From NCBI GenBank assembly GCA_913063405.1, contig CAJXZB010000005.1, positions 1 through 64,000 on the forward strand: DNA of 64,000 nt. Reading direction: 5' to 3'. The notes under the pieces were generated by a model. It worked only from the letters and a program-made list of their open reading frames with translations. It was not told the origin of the DNA and made no database searches. The position numbers and the translations under genes were made by a program. Below, one piece after another: positions 43,485-54,950 of this stretch. The DNA comes from an uncultured Ulvibacter sp. (GTDB lineage: Bacteria; Bacteroidota; Bacteroidia; Flavobacteriales; Flavobacteriaceae). Each line of letters starts with the position of its first letter. Position 1 is the stretch's first letter.

Positions 43485-44265
43485 TTCGTTTTTTGATTAA
43501 TGAATGATTGAAAAATGTATTGATAAATGAAATTGATTCAGTTTTAAAAACCTGTGCTAACAGGCCTTCATAGTAGGCTCTTTTTTCGTTTTGAGCGGCG
43601 GCTTTAGCATCTGCGGTAAACTCTTGTAATAAGACCATTTTATTCTGAAACACATATACCAATGGATTAAACCAGCATACAACGCGTAAGACTTCAAAAA
43701 AGAGGAGATCTATTGAATGTCGCTGCTTAACATGAGCCTTTTCGTGGATTAGAATATTCGTTTTTTGTACTTCGGAAAGATCTTCACCTAAAAAAATCGT
43801 ATCGAAAAACGAAAAAGCCGCGTCCGTTTTTGGTAGTATTACTATTTTCAAATCGTTAAATATGAAAGTAGCTCCAGATCGCTTCAATTTCATTATTCTG
43901 TATAATTTATAGCAGAATAAGGAGAAGCTTAATAACATTCCCACCAACCAAATGACTCGTATTAGTTCGGAACTCGTTATGCTATGATTGGCAGTTATCG
44001 ATATAGTGTTAAGTGTTTCGGATGCAAATAAACTTTCGGAAGACGATCCTCCAACAATAACAGCCGGTAATTGAATGGTATATTCTTCTGGTATGTTTTG
44101 ACGAATGAAATCAATCTTTGCAAGTGGTAAGGCAAAACTTAAAATAGGCGTGACTAACAGGTAAAGCCTGTTCCATCGAAAGAAAGTCTCTTTCTTCAGA
44201 AATAGATCATACAGCACTAAAAATAGTAACTGAAATACGAGTATCTGTAGGATATAATGTATCAT
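43485..44265 (-). pseudogene. 5' half of BlaR1-type M56 peptidase gene (truncated by the insertion)
   Basis: Four-TM M56 protein with NILIHEKAHVKQRHSIDLLFFEVLRVVCWFNPLVYVFQNKMVLLQEFTADA...NHSLIKKR; ORF ends within the insertion end. Confidence 0.88.
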
Positions 44266-44630
44266 TCTGTTTTATCCTCTTTATTAACTTCCTTCATAAT
44301 TGCCTCCATTTCAGAAATACTGATTTCGTTTTTCTTCATGAAAAAAGAAACCATACTCTTAAAAGACCCTTGAAAATAGCCATCTACCAATTTGTTAATC
44401 GACTGGTTACTATACTCCGTTTTTTTAACTTTCGGAAAATAAATATGCCCGCGACCTTCCTTTCTGTAATCCACAAAGTCTTTGCTCTCTAAAATTCGTA
44501 CAATGGTAGATACCGTATTATAAGCCGGTTTTGGCTCTGGAAACTCCTCTATAATTGAGGCGACATTCCCTTCTCCCAAATCCTAAAGGACTTGCATTAT
44601 ATCTTCTTCCGCTTTCGTAAGTTGTTTCAT
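44262..44630 (-). pseudogene. BlaI/MecI-type repressor with in-frame amber codon
   Basis: MKQLTKAEEDIMQVL*DLGEGNVASIIEEFPEPKPAYNTVSTIVRILESKDFVDYRKEGR; TAG at 44583-44585 where Trp is typical. Confidence 0.85.
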
Positions 44631-44778
44631 CTGTATAAAATATTTAGAAATTCGAAGATGGAATACCCTGTTTTCTATTTCTAGGTTGATTTAAAAATTG
44701 TCAATGGGCATTTCATAGTTTTGACTTTCAGTTGTAAGTTTGTAACAATTTCAATTTTTTACAGTCTTATGGGGACAT

Positions 44779-45279
44779 ATGGATATCGTTTTTGTTATTG
44801 GTGGCCTGTTGCTAATGTTTATTGGAATTATTGGAAGTATTCTTCCGGTATTGCCCGGTGTACCTATTAGTTGGCTTGGCTTGGTTTTGCTTTACTTTGC
44901 ACCATCCTTACCTCTAGATCCAGTTTTTATAACCATTACTGGAATTGTTGCACTCGTTTTATACATCCTTGATTATATTATTCCCGCTATGGGCACCAAG
45001 AAGTTTGGAGGCAGTAAAGCTGGGATGTGGGGCACCACTATAGGACTAATTGTTGGTATTTTTGCACCTATCCCATTCGGGATATTAATCGGTCCATTTG
45101 TGGGCGCCTATATTGGAGAAGTGATGTTTAATAAAACAGAAGGGGGCCAAGCTTTTAAAGCAGCTACAGGATCTTTTCTCGGTTTCTTAGGTTCTACTTT
45201 CGTGAAATTTATTGCCACGATTGCCTATTTAGGACTATTTATCTATAAGGTAATTGAAAACTCGGATGTGCTCTTCTAG
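44779..45279 (+). CDS. DUF456 family membrane protein
   Basis: IGSILPVLPGVPISWLGLVLLYF...DYIIPAMGTKKFGGSKAGMWGTTIGLIVGIF. Confidence 0.88.
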   Translation: MDIVFVIGGLLLMFIGIIGSILPVLPGVPISWLGLVLLYFAPSLPLDPVFITITGIVALVLYILDYIIPAMGTKKFGGSKAGMWGTTIGLIVGIFAPIPFGILIGPFVGAYIGEVMFNKTEGGQAFKAATGSFLGFLGSTFVKFIATIAYLGLFIYKVIENSDVLF

Positions 45280-45287
45280 TGTAACTC

Positions 45288-45842
45288 CTATTCTATCCAT
45301 GTAGTTTTTTCTTTAATAGTAGAATTTCTAGTTCCTTTTTCAAGCTCCACATCGTATTTACCCATATAGAAAAAGCCTAGGCAGCGTTCTCTTTTTTCCA
45401 TTTCAAAAAAACCATCCATATACTTACATATTCCTGGAGATCCCCAATAGGCACCAATTTTCATTTCGTGAGCTTGCAACCACATATTCTGAACCGCCAT
45501 CGCCGTAGCTGCAATTTCCTCCCATTCTGGGATTGTCTCATTAAGATCTCGTTGCATACAAATAGCAATCACACAAGCCGCCTTTCTAGGATTAGCCTTG
45601 TACTTATTGTATTTATGTTCTGAGAAGTTCTTTCCTTTTTCCTTATATGTTTCTGCTAGGAAATCGGCTAACCTTCCTTGAGCTTCTCCCTGAAGCACTT
45701 TAAAACGCCAAGGTTCCGTTCTTCTATGAGTGGGTGCCCAGTTAGCAGCCTCCAAAATAGTCTCTATTTCTTCTTTCGAAATTGGTGAATCATTATACTG
45801 TATAGGAAAGACAGCTCTTCGGGACTTTATGATTTCTAACAT
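45288..45842 (-). CDS. Nitroreductase family protein
   Basis: IIKSRRAVFPIQYNDSPISKEEIETILEAANWAPTHRRTEPWRF...GSPGICKYMDGFFEMEKRERCLGFFYMGKYD. Confidence 0.9.
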   Translation of the reverse strand: MLEIIKSRRAVFPIQYNDSPISKEEIETILEAANWAPTHRRTEPWRFKVLQGEAQGRLADFLAETYKEKGKNFSEHKYNKYKANPRKAACVIAICMQRDLNETIPEWEEIAATAMAVQNMWLQAHEMKIGAYWGSPGICKYMDGFFEMEKRERCLGFFYMGKYDVELEKGTRNSTIKEKTTWIE

Positions 45843-45951
45843 TACTTCTATTTAAAGCTGCAAGATACGAAGGGTAAGAGAGTAAAAAAGACTCTATATA
45901 TACAAAATTTCATACCGAAATAAAATTTAATTATTTAAACCCCAACCTTCC

Positions 45952-47985
45952 CTATTCTTTTATGATCCGCTTGGTAATTTTATGGTCTACACCTTCAATT
46001 ACCATAAAGTAAGATGCCGTTGACAATTGAGAAATATCAAGTGTATTGATACTATTACCTACTGAAAGATCATATAATGTTGCTTTGTTCAACGGAATCC
46101 CTTGGGGATTGGATATAACAATTTTGTCTTTTGCTGGAACTGGATATACTGAAACAATATCTAAGACTGAATCGTTCGTTCCCAACACCTTATTCTCAAA
46201 CTGAAGGGTAAAACGATTGTTGAACGTTCCTGCATCTGATAAAAACTCATAGCGATCTGTACTTAGATTCGTACTGGTATTGGTCAAATGATCTATTAAG
46301 TACACCCTAGCTTGTTCTATGTTCGCTCCTTCTACTTTTGAAACATTGATAACATAAGGAATCCCTGCATCTACCTCAATTAAGGTGGAGAATCCCATCG
46401 GGATTGTAATGCTTGTATCAAAAGCTTCTCTTCCTTGAATACCTAATAGCTCACTGCCATCCTCAAGATGAGAATACAAGGAAACTACTGTTCCTAGTTT
46501 CATCGTATCATAACCTGCATCAAGCCCTGCCGTAGCGCCTTCTGTAAACCCAACACCAGTAGAACTTCCCATACCGTAGGTATGCTCTCGAATGGCTATC
46601 CATAGTAAGTCCTTCTCTAAACTCTGACGGATCGTTCCGTTACCAGTGGTAAGATGTAGGGCATTGTTAAAGGTAACATCTCCTGCAGCATTGGCCTTGA
46701 CTCCAAATCCTTGCCCTGTGGAAATAATATTCGATGGCACTCCGCCTCCTGTTGCTGCCGCAACACCCATTAAATAATTACGAGTCGAAATATCTTCCAT
46801 ATTGAGATTCTCATTCAACGGTCCAGGGATTGTATTGTTTGGAGTAGTATCATGTTCCCAGAAATAGAGTTCATCGACAATAGCATTATTGTTAATTAAC
46901 AAGTCTGCATCGATAGTCGATGGATATGGGTTTGACATTACATTTGGACTGTCTTCCCTATCACCTCCAAAGAAAGCAGAATAAGTAAGCACACCATTGT
47001 TCAGTGTTCCTTGATTGTACACATAGTTATAAGTTCCACCTGAAGTATAAGAAGGACGCGCAAAGGACCCCTCTCCTGGTGCAAGTGACCCAGAGTACGT
47101 TGTCCAATCATTACTATCCTGATCGTGGAAGTTCACACTAACTACAGGCGGCACACCTACAAGGGGTAAAGTTTTCCGTAGTGTTCAAGAACTGATAAGC
47201 ACTAAACATTGTCTCATAGGAAGTTGACATTGGACTTCCCATTATTAAGAAATCACGAGCATTTAAAGCAGGGGTTGTAAGATTCACTTGGATCGCACCA
47301 TTGTTGGTCACACTAGCTGCATCATTAACTTGTACAATGCTTCCCGTATGTTCGATGGTAAGAGTTCCGTTTACCGTAATATCATTTACAACACTCACAT
47401 AATCCCCCGCTCTTACAGTTAGGTTTCTACCCGATTCAATCGTACACCTACAGGTATTCAAATCACCATTGACTCCAGTATCATAATCTGCATTTATTTG
47501 AACCATATCGGTGTCATCTGGTACACCTCCTGCACCCCAGCTAAATCCGTCCCAGCTTTTATTTTCACCAGCGCAGGCAAACGGAATTACACTAAAGCCA
47601 ACATTATCAATTGCCAAATCACTCGATCAGCTATTTCCAGTAGTTCCTACTATGCGAATCTTTATGTTTTGATTGTAGCCACTTAAATCTATTGCCTCAC
47701 TAATCCATTGATCCTGACTTGTAATTGGAGTAACAATATTATAAAGGTTAAACCAAATATCAGTTGCCGTACTTCCTTGCACCACAAGATTTGCCGTACT
47801 TATATTGTCGCCGTATGCATGATAATCGAATGTAAATTGCACATTTGCAAAAGTCGATAAATCCAAACATGGTCCCTCTAGTATTGCTGTTGCGTTTGCA
47901 CCAATCTCACCAGGACTTCCGTTTGTAGAAGCCTCCAAAAACAAATAATAAGAGCCGTCACTACCTGAACTTGGACCAGTGCCTG
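45952..47985 (-). pseudogene. T9SS type-A sorting domain protein (MAM/jelly-roll-like), 5' truncated, nonsense + frameshift
   Basis: Pieces 47944-47627, 47617-47138 and 47154-45952 join as one protein; TGA in GTTGNS*SSDLAIDNVGF; frame switch ENFTP/VGVPPVVSVNF; C-terminal VSVYPVPAKDKIVISNP...TASYFMVIEGVDHKITKRIIKE. Confidence 0.8.
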
Positions 47986-48224
47986 TGTGATATTTGGGGG
48001 AAACTTTCCTTTGCTTATTAAGCTTCTAGATGCAAAAACAAATCTCTCCGTTCAAGCGCATCCAGACGATGCAATGGCTGATAAAAATCATGATTCTTTT
48101 GGAAAAACAGAGATGTGGTATATCATGGATAGCGATGCAGGGGCAAAAATTGTTAATGGTTCCAACACAAAATTCCTTGAAGTTTATATTGCGTCAAAAA
48201 AAATTAGATTACCTCAAAAGAGCT
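47985..48224 (+). pseudogene. Internal fragment of class I mannose-6-phosphate isomerase
   Basis: FGGNFPLLIKLLDAKTNLSVQAHPDDAMADKNHDSFGKTEMWYIMDSDAGAKIVNG; no N- or C-terminal part. Confidence 0.75.
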
Positions 48225-49325
48225 TCATAAAATACTTTTCTGCTTTTTATAAAATGCATCAGCCTGTAATTGCATTAGCTCCCGCGCTTTTTTACGCTTG
48301 TAGTCGTATAATTCTTGTTCTTCGGCAATATCAGCATATACTCGATTGTTCACATCTCGATCTGTAGTAATAAGAACCTCTCTTTGGGTTTTCTGCTGAA
48401 CTACCCAAGATGATAAGGCGCTTTCCTGTTCTTCCAATTTTAAATCGTACGCTCCTCTTGGAGAGAGCAATTTGGCGAATATGGGTGAGGTTTCAATGGC
48501 TAAGAATAAAAGGAAAATAAAGAAAGAAGGGAGCCAAGGTAGTTTTTCCAAAGCGTTTACGCGAGCCATCAAGCCATCAAATCCATCAATTACGGGTTGT
48601 GTTTCGGCAACTTTTGTTTGATATTCTGAGGCAAGTGTAGCAATTTGACTTTCAATGGCTTCAATTTTTGTAGCATTTGTTGTTCGCAGTTCAGTTAAGG
48701 CAGCCAGTTCTGCATCATGCTTGTCTCGTTTCTCTTGGTATACAGGACCTTTTCCTAACAACTCAGTACCGGCGGTTCCTTCGGCTTCAGAAATATATAC
48801 ATCATAAAGAGAGTTCACCACTATTTCTTTATCAGTGATCTCATTTTTCAGAGTTTCAATTTCAGAAGATAACGCGTTAATGCTAGGTGTATATTGCAAT
48901 GCCAATTGATCCTTATTTTCTAGGGTCATCACATTCTTCTCTTCCAATAATATCTGATTGATTTCCTTTTCGAAAATTTTAAGCTCAAGAGGTTTGGCTA
49001 TTACTACGGCTATGATAACTGCTAATAATAACCTCGGTGCTGCTTGTAAAAATTCATCGAAGAAATTTTCTCGTTTCTTAATAGTAGAAACAATAAAACG
49101 ATCTAGATTGAAAATGAGTAACCCCCAAATCAATCCAAAGAAAATTGCAGTATAATAGGTGTCAAATACGGTATATAATGCATAAGTGGCCGCTATCGTT
49201 GCCATCACGGCGGTAAAGAATACAGTAGCGCCTATTCCTGCATATTTGGTTTGTTCTCCAGCAGAACATTCTTCTAGAATATCGGTGTCTGCTCCAGAGC
49301 AAAAAATAAAAAAACGTTGTAACAT
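48225..49325 (-). CDS. DUF4407 family membrane protein
   Basis: MLQRFFIFCSGADTDILEECSAGEQTKYAGIGATVFFTAVMATIAATYALYTVF...GLIWGLLIFNLDRFIV. Confidence 0.85.
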   Translation of the reverse strand: MLQRFFIFCSGADTDILEECSAGEQTKYAGIGATVFFTAVMATIAATYALYTVFDTYYTAIFFGLIWGLLIFNLDRFIVSTIKKRENFFDEFLQAAPRLLLAVIIAVVIAKPLELKIFEKEINQILLEEKNVMTLENKDQLALQYTPSINALSSEIETLKNEITDKEIVVNSLYDVYISEAEGTAGTELLGKGPVYQEKRDKHDAELAALTELRTTNATKIEAIESQIATLASEYQTKVAETQPVIDGFDGLMARVNALEKLPWLPSFFIFLLFLAIETSPIFAKLLSPRGAYDLKLEEQESALSSWVVQQKTQREVLITTDRDVNNRVYADIAEEQELYDYKRKKARELMQLQADAFYKKQKSIL

Positions 49326-49388
49326 AGAGTGATTGATTTTGATTGACAGACTATTAGAACGCAGTATTTTTTAATTTGTTACAAAAAA

Positions 49389-49412
49389 AAACCTCGAATG
49401 TTCGAGGTTTTT
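49389..49412 (-). terminator. Rho-independent terminator downstream of the M56 gene
   Basis: aaaAACCTCGAAtgTTCGAGGTTttt: perfect 9-bp stem with A/T runs. Confidence 0.75.
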
Positions 49413-49442
49413 CTTATTGGTTAATTAATTTTGGCTAATCAG

Positions 49443-51167
49443 CTAGCAACCGATTAATCTTACAATCGGGTTTGCGGAATTCTGATTTTCAACCTCAAAT
49501 TGAAAAAAGGAATTTTTTCTAACAACCTCAACAGCCTTGTCTGCACTAATTTTCTCTGTGCCCAAGTAGAAGGTCGCTCCCCTTTGCGCCATTTCTTTAA
49601 CATAACTTGCTGGATTTGGTGCTGGCAATGCACCAGGAGGTGGAGGAGGGAAGTTGGGGAAAGGCTCTGCAAACCTCCGCTGTTCTGGGGTCATTTGGGC
49701 GTAAATTTGTTTTAAGCTTTTTGCATCTTCTTTTTTTACAAACATATTTGTTCGTGACGCGAATTTGTACTTTTGGGCGAGGTGGCTATACATATTAACT
49801 TGTGCCGTTGTTGCCGTAGGAGCTTTAGGTGGCGAGGGTGGTGGTGGAATATTGCTTTCTACATCGTTTACATCTTTTATAACTCTGGGGGCTTTTGGAG
49901 CCGCTGGTGGAGGAGGAAACTTTGGAAAGGGTTCTGCACGCTCTCTCTGTTCCGGTGTCATGAGATTATAAATATAGTGTAAACGCTCAACATCTTTTTT
50001 CTTTAGGAACATGTTGTTCTTATCCATTAGGTTGTATTTTTTAGCTAGCTTGTTGTACTCGGCAATTTGATCCGGAGTTGCATTTTCTAATGGAGCACAG
50101 GCTGGAAAAGTTTCGGCGTTAGCTCTTTGTTCTATAGTCATTTTACGATAGGTAGACTCAAGTTTTTTTAGCTCGTTCAATGGCATAGTTCGATCTGAAT
50201 TTGGCTGAGCGAATCGCAAATTCCAAAAGGACGCCATTTTATTATACGCTTGAATCTCCGTTGGATTGATATTTTCTGAAATTGATTCTGAAATTTCGGT
50301 TGGAACTTCTTTTTGAATCACCTCCTTAGTGCTAAAACCGAAGATTAGAATTGCGAGTAGTGGCAGCAATACTAAACTTCTAAGCAAAGCTTGGCGTTTT
50401 GTTGTTTCTGTTTTCATAACTGTGAATCTTTTTTTAATTGATGAATAATTAATTGAATTTGCCAATTGAGGCGTGGCATTTGATGAGAATGCCAATAATA
50501 AATTTTGATAGTTGGTGGGTACAATGCCATTGTTTATAACCGCTTGATCTGCAAGAAATTCGTGATTTAACTTCATAGCGTCCTTTAGTAAATATACAAG
50601 AGGATTGAACCAGAAAACAATTTGAATGAGCTCTATAAATAAAACGTCAAGGCTGTGTTTTTGAATTGCATGTGTTTTTTCATGTAGGAGTACTTCGGAA
50701 GGAATTTCATTCGCTTCAAACCGTTGTTTGTTCAGAAAAATATAACTGAAAAAAGTATGCGGTGTAACCTCTTTACTCAATAAAACATTCGTTACACGAC
50801 TAAGCTTTAACTTAGGATTGTGCCTTATTTTGGAAATGAGAGCAGTTAGGTTTCTAAAGAATCTGAAACTGAAAAATGCTACTCCTATACCATATAGAGT
50901 CCATAAAATAATTGGATAATAATTTGTTGTTGATTCTGGCTCCAAAGCTATATCTCCAACATTACTACCTGTGAATACCTTGGTGAAAGTTTGCGGTACT
51001 TCTATATAACTAGTGAACGTAATCCAAGGAATAATTAATGCAAAAATTATAGATCCTAACAGATAAAAACGTTTAAACGTATGCATATCTTCTTTTTCCA
51101 AGAATAACTTATAGAAGAAATACAGAATTAATAGACAGGCTGATGATTTTAAAATATACAGCTCCAT
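49443..51167 (-). CDS. BlaR1-type M56 peptidase with a repeat-rich, proline-rich C-terminus
   Basis: VLLHEKTHAIQKHSLDVLFIELIQIVFWFNPLVYLLKDAMKLNHEFLADQAV...; three (M)T(P/I)EQR..AE(P/T)FPxF modules. Confidence 0.88.
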   Translation of the reverse strand: MELYILKSSACLLILYFFYKLFLEKEDMHTFKRFYLLGSIIFALIIPWITFTSYIEVPQTFTKVFTGSNVGDIALEPESTTNYYPIILWTLYGIGVAFFSFRFFRNLTALISKIRHNPKLKLSRVTNVLLSKEVTPHTFFSYIFLNKQRFEANEIPSEVLLHEKTHAIQKHSLDVLFIELIQIVFWFNPLVYLLKDAMKLNHEFLADQAVINNGIVPTNYQNLLLAFSSNATPQLANSINYSSIKKRFTVMKTETTKRQALLRSLVLLPLLAILIFGFSTKEVIQKEVPTEISESISENINPTEIQAYNKMASFWNLRFAQPNSDRTMPLNELKKLESTYRKMTIEQRANAETFPACAPLENATPDQIAEYNKLAKKYNLMDKNNMFLKKKDVERLHYIYNLMTPEQRERAEPFPKFPPPPAAPKAPRVIKDVNDVESNIPPPPSPPKAPTATTAQVNMYSHLAQKYKFASRTNMFVKKEDAKSLKQIYAQMTPEQRRFAEPFPNFPPPPPGALPAPNPASYVKEMAQRGATFYLGTEKISADKAVEVVRKNSFFQFEVENQNSANPIVRLIGC

Positions 51168-51169
51168 AA

Positions 51170-51535
51170 TTACTTCTTTTTAATTTCTGTGTCTATAATG
51201 CTTTTCAATTCTTGCAATTCTTTTTTTGAAAGATTGGTTTCTTCAGTAAAAAATGAAGCGAATTGTGATGGACTATTATTAAAAAAGTTCTTTATAAGTC
51301 CGTTAACGTGTTTTGAAAAATAGTCTTTCTTTTTCACCATCGGAAAATATTCGCGAGAGCGTCCGTATTGAATATAATCCACAAAATTTTTGTCCTGCAT
51401 TCTTTTTAATAAGGTCGCAATTGTAGTCGTTGCAGGTTTAGGGTCTTCATAGGTATCTATGAGGTCTTTCATAAATGCGCGCTCTTGTTTCCAGAGGATT
51501 TGCATGAGTTGTTCTTCGGCGTTTGTAAGTTGCAT
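51170..51535 (-). CDS. BlaI/MecI/CopY family repressor (intact)
   Basis: MQLTNAEEQLMQILWKQERAFMKDLIDTYEDPKPATTTIATLLKRMQDKNFVDYIQYGRSREYFPMVKKKDY. Confidence 0.92.
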   Translation of the reverse strand: MQLTNAEEQLMQILWKQERAFMKDLIDTYEDPKPATTTIATLLKRMQDKNFVDYIQYGRSREYFPMVKKKDYFSKHVNGLIKNFFNNSPSQFASFFTEETNLSKKELQELKSIIDTEIKKK

Positions 51536-51689
51536 GTGGTTCTACAGAATTAGAATTAACTCTACAAACATAGAAATAATATTTTAATTCTACAAACGTA
51601 GAGAGAACTATTTGAAAAGAACACAGTTGAATCATACCTATACGTTCTTAATTATTGAATTATATTTACCGAAAATAAAACGAAGTCGT

Positions 51690-52277
51690 ATGAGTTTTGA
51701 AAGAGAAGTTAAGAAAAGAGCAGAAGATAAATGTGAATTATGTGGTCATGCAGAACCAGAAAATTTAGCAGTCTATGAAGTTCCTAAAACACCAGAATAC
51801 ATAGAAGGACCAGACAAAGAGATTTATGCATGCGCTACTTGTACTTCTCAATTTGATGTCGAAGAACGAGATTTGAATCATTGGCGCTGCCTTAACGATA
51901 GTATGTGGAGTCCCGCGGCACCTGTACAAGTGATGGCTTGGAGAATGCTGCATCGAGTGAAAAGTGGAGGTTGGTCTCAAGATTTAATCGATATGATGTA
52001 TATGGAAGAGCAGCAATTAGAATGGGCCGCTGCTGTTGGAGATGCCGAAGATAAAAGTGAGGCCCTTGTGCATAGAGATGCAAATGGTGTTGTGTTACAA
52101 GCTGGAGATAGTGTAGTCTTGATTAAAGATCTCAAAGTAAAGGGGTCAAGTATGGTTGCAAAGCAAGGAACTGCCGTGAGACGCATTTCCTTAGATCATG
52201 AAAATACCAATTATATTGAAGGAAAGGTAGATGGAATACAGATTGTAATTATTACAGAATACGTTAAGAAACTTTAG
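51690..52277 (+). CDS. PhnA-like zinc-ribbon domain protein
   Basis: MSFEREVKKRAEDKCELCGHAEPENLAVYEVP...YACATCTSQ...DANGVVLQAGDSVVLIKDLKVKGSSMVAKQGTAVRRISL. Confidence 0.85.
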   Translation: MSFEREVKKRAEDKCELCGHAEPENLAVYEVPKTPEYIEGPDKEIYACATCTSQFDVEERDLNHWRCLNDSMWSPAAPVQVMAWRMLHRVKSGGWSQDLIDMMYMEEQQLEWAAAVGDAEDKSEALVHRDANGVVLQAGDSVVLIKDLKVKGSSMVAKQGTAVRRISLDHENTNYIEGKVDGIQIVIITEYVKKL

Positions 52278-52343
52278 TAGTTATATATAACGTAAAAAGG
52301 AACTGTGTTTAGAGTCCCTTTTTTATCTATTTTGTAGTTTTAA

Positions 52344-54950
52344 TTAGCTCACTATTAATTTTCCAGGTTGATAGTCGCTAATCTCGCCATTCAATGAATA
52401 TAGATATATACCACTCTTCATCGTGTGATTTGTAACTGGAACAATATTTAGATCGTCTGTGGTCTGGATCGTTTTTTTATAAGTAACCTTTCCCATCATA
52501 TCAAAAATTGTAAGCTCTAAAGTTCCTTCTTTTCAGAATAAAACTGAATTGTTGATAGCGCTGTCATTGGATTTGGTAGTACCTGAACCCATTGCTGATC
52601 AATATTTAGTGTTTGGGTTACTTCACGGTTTGTGAATAACAGGTTATTTAATTGCAGTTCTTTTTGAACGTTGGTACCATCTTCCGAAATCATTGTGAAA
52701 AGGATAGAGGTGACATTTGAAAAATCAATTGCCTCACCATTACTGGATACAAATTGCGAATAAGGAAGTGAAAAATGCTTTTCGGTTCCTTTGAGTTCGA
52801 TGGCCGTTCTAAACTGATTCTCCCATTGCAAAACATCCTTTTTTATAATGGTTATGTCCATACTTTCTGTTCCCGATGTATTAAATTCAATCGTGTTAAA
52901 ACCGCTAAGATCTACTGCTTGAAATTTTGGAGTAAATGATCTGTAGACAGAAAGATATTCGCTTGTTGTTGCACTCATTGATACGTTACGTTCAATTAAC
53001 ATTCCCTCTTGGCCCTATCCTTCATCTGTTGGTGTTATCTTGAAAGAAAGGACATTGGCGCTCGATGCAAAATCGTCAATTCCCCAAGGGCCATCAGATA
53101 TAAATAAATCATCTGGAGTGTCATTCGTTCCATTACTAATACGGAAACCGATATCAAAAATGAAACCTGTATCAATGCTATGCGAACTTAAAAACTCGTT
53201 GCTCAGCGGCTTGTCCATTGAAATATATTCGATATCACTGGTCTCAGTTTTAGAAACTCCTCCATCTAAGTGAAGAATGGTGCTATTATTAGAATTTACT
53301 AACTCTATGGACAAAACTCCATTTGAGTATTTACCTTTTTTCACAAAGACTGGTGGAGGGGTACTTAAATTATAATCTATTATAGGTCTTTGCACTTCAA
53401 TTAGACGCAACACTTCTGTGCTTAGTGCATATAAATCGTCTATTGAGTTTGACCATATTTGAAAGTTGTAGAAAGTAGTATCGTCTTCGTACCTGTCCAA
53501 GTTCCAGTGACTTTCTATGGAAAAGTTAGCCTCTTGATTGGTTAATCTGGCCGATAAGCTTAAAACAAATTCTATTTGACCATCAGGATTCTTAATGATT
53601 GATTTAATAAAGTTTTGTCCATTTATTTCAATAGTAGAGACTGAAAGTAATTCGGCTCCTAAAAGACGATTGCAAATGTATTTGGTATGTTCATAGGTGC
53701 CGTTTTCAGTTTTTAAAATCATTAATGCTGCAACTCTTTCGTTATTTCTATAGTAGTCTACAGATAGAATTTCAGTAGCGTTTGTAATGTTTAAAAGATC
53801 CTGTGGTGTAGGTTCAATTGCTACGGTTTCAGATAGTATATCGATAGGCATGAAATTTACCAAGTCAAAACCAGATGCTCTTGTCTTAACGCTGTACGAT
53901 GCTGCACGTTCGAGAACTTTAGCATTTTCTTTGTTGAATACATAGTTGTTCTTACTTCGTTGGTAATTCCTTTGATTTATTTTTTGCGAAAGTCTGTTGT
54001 TACTTTCCAAACCTCCTTCATTTCCACTAGATGCTTCTAATTCTGGGCAACCCATTACACCAGAGCAGGACGGATCATCACAATCGATAAGGCCATCGCC
54101 ATCATCATCGATACCATTATCACAAATTTCTTGTGGTACTGGAGCGGTAGGACATCTAGCTCCATCGTTACTCGAGCTCGATGGACCATATGCAAAGAGG
54201 TTAGAATCCATTGGATCATTAACATTTAGGTCTTGAACGCTCTGAATAACGAAGATGGTCCCAGTTTGATTGGCAGAAACATAGAAGCGACTGGAAAGAT
54301 CGAAATAAACAGCACCATAAGTATATGAATATCCTGAAAGGATCGGTACTTCGGCTAAATCTGTAACAATTCCTGTTGCGGGGTTAATTCTATACAAATG
54401 GTTGCTGTTTTTCCACGGTATACAATTGACCATCAAGGGCGTTAAATGCCCAATCATGAATAGATATATTTTGAGACAAAGACCCAGTGGCTATGAATTT
54501 TGTATAATTGGCCGATTCAGGGCCTAAATCTATTGTATAAAAAGAAGAACCTCCAGGTTTTAAATAATATACACCTTCTGAAGACACATCACTTATATAA
54601 CGATTGTTTGTTGGAAGTTCAGGAATGGTATAGGTAGAGACTACAAAGTTCTCCCCAATTCGGGCGATCGTTTGTGATGGAGTACTTAAGGATCCCCAAA
54701 TATATCCATCGGCGGGATTATAACCTGTGGCATTTATATTTCCTTGGGTCGCGTCTGTCGCCACTTGGTATGAACTTCCTGAAGCCAGATCAAGTGCGAA
54801 TACATCGTTATGCTGAAATAAATATGCATTGTAGTCACAATCGAAAGGTATTTCTTGAGCGAATGTCACTTTTGTTGTAAGCAGTAACACTATAAAAAGG
54901 GCCTTAGTTGTGTAGTTTTTTGACCTCGTTACTTCTAGTTTATGGATCAA
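52344..54950 (-). pseudogene. T9SS type-A sorting domain surface protein, broken by nonsense and frameshifts
   Basis: ORFs 54950-54390, 54457-53015, 53002-52517 plus terminal FDMMGKVTYKKTIQTTDDLNIVPVTNHTMKSGIYLYSLNGEISDYQPGKLIVS*; in-frame TAG after TPTDEG. Confidence 0.8.

Noticed and set aside
49500-49982. Cluster of Gly/Trp-rich + strand ORFs
   Set aside because: Antisense to the proline-rich repeats of the M56 protein; composition explains them.
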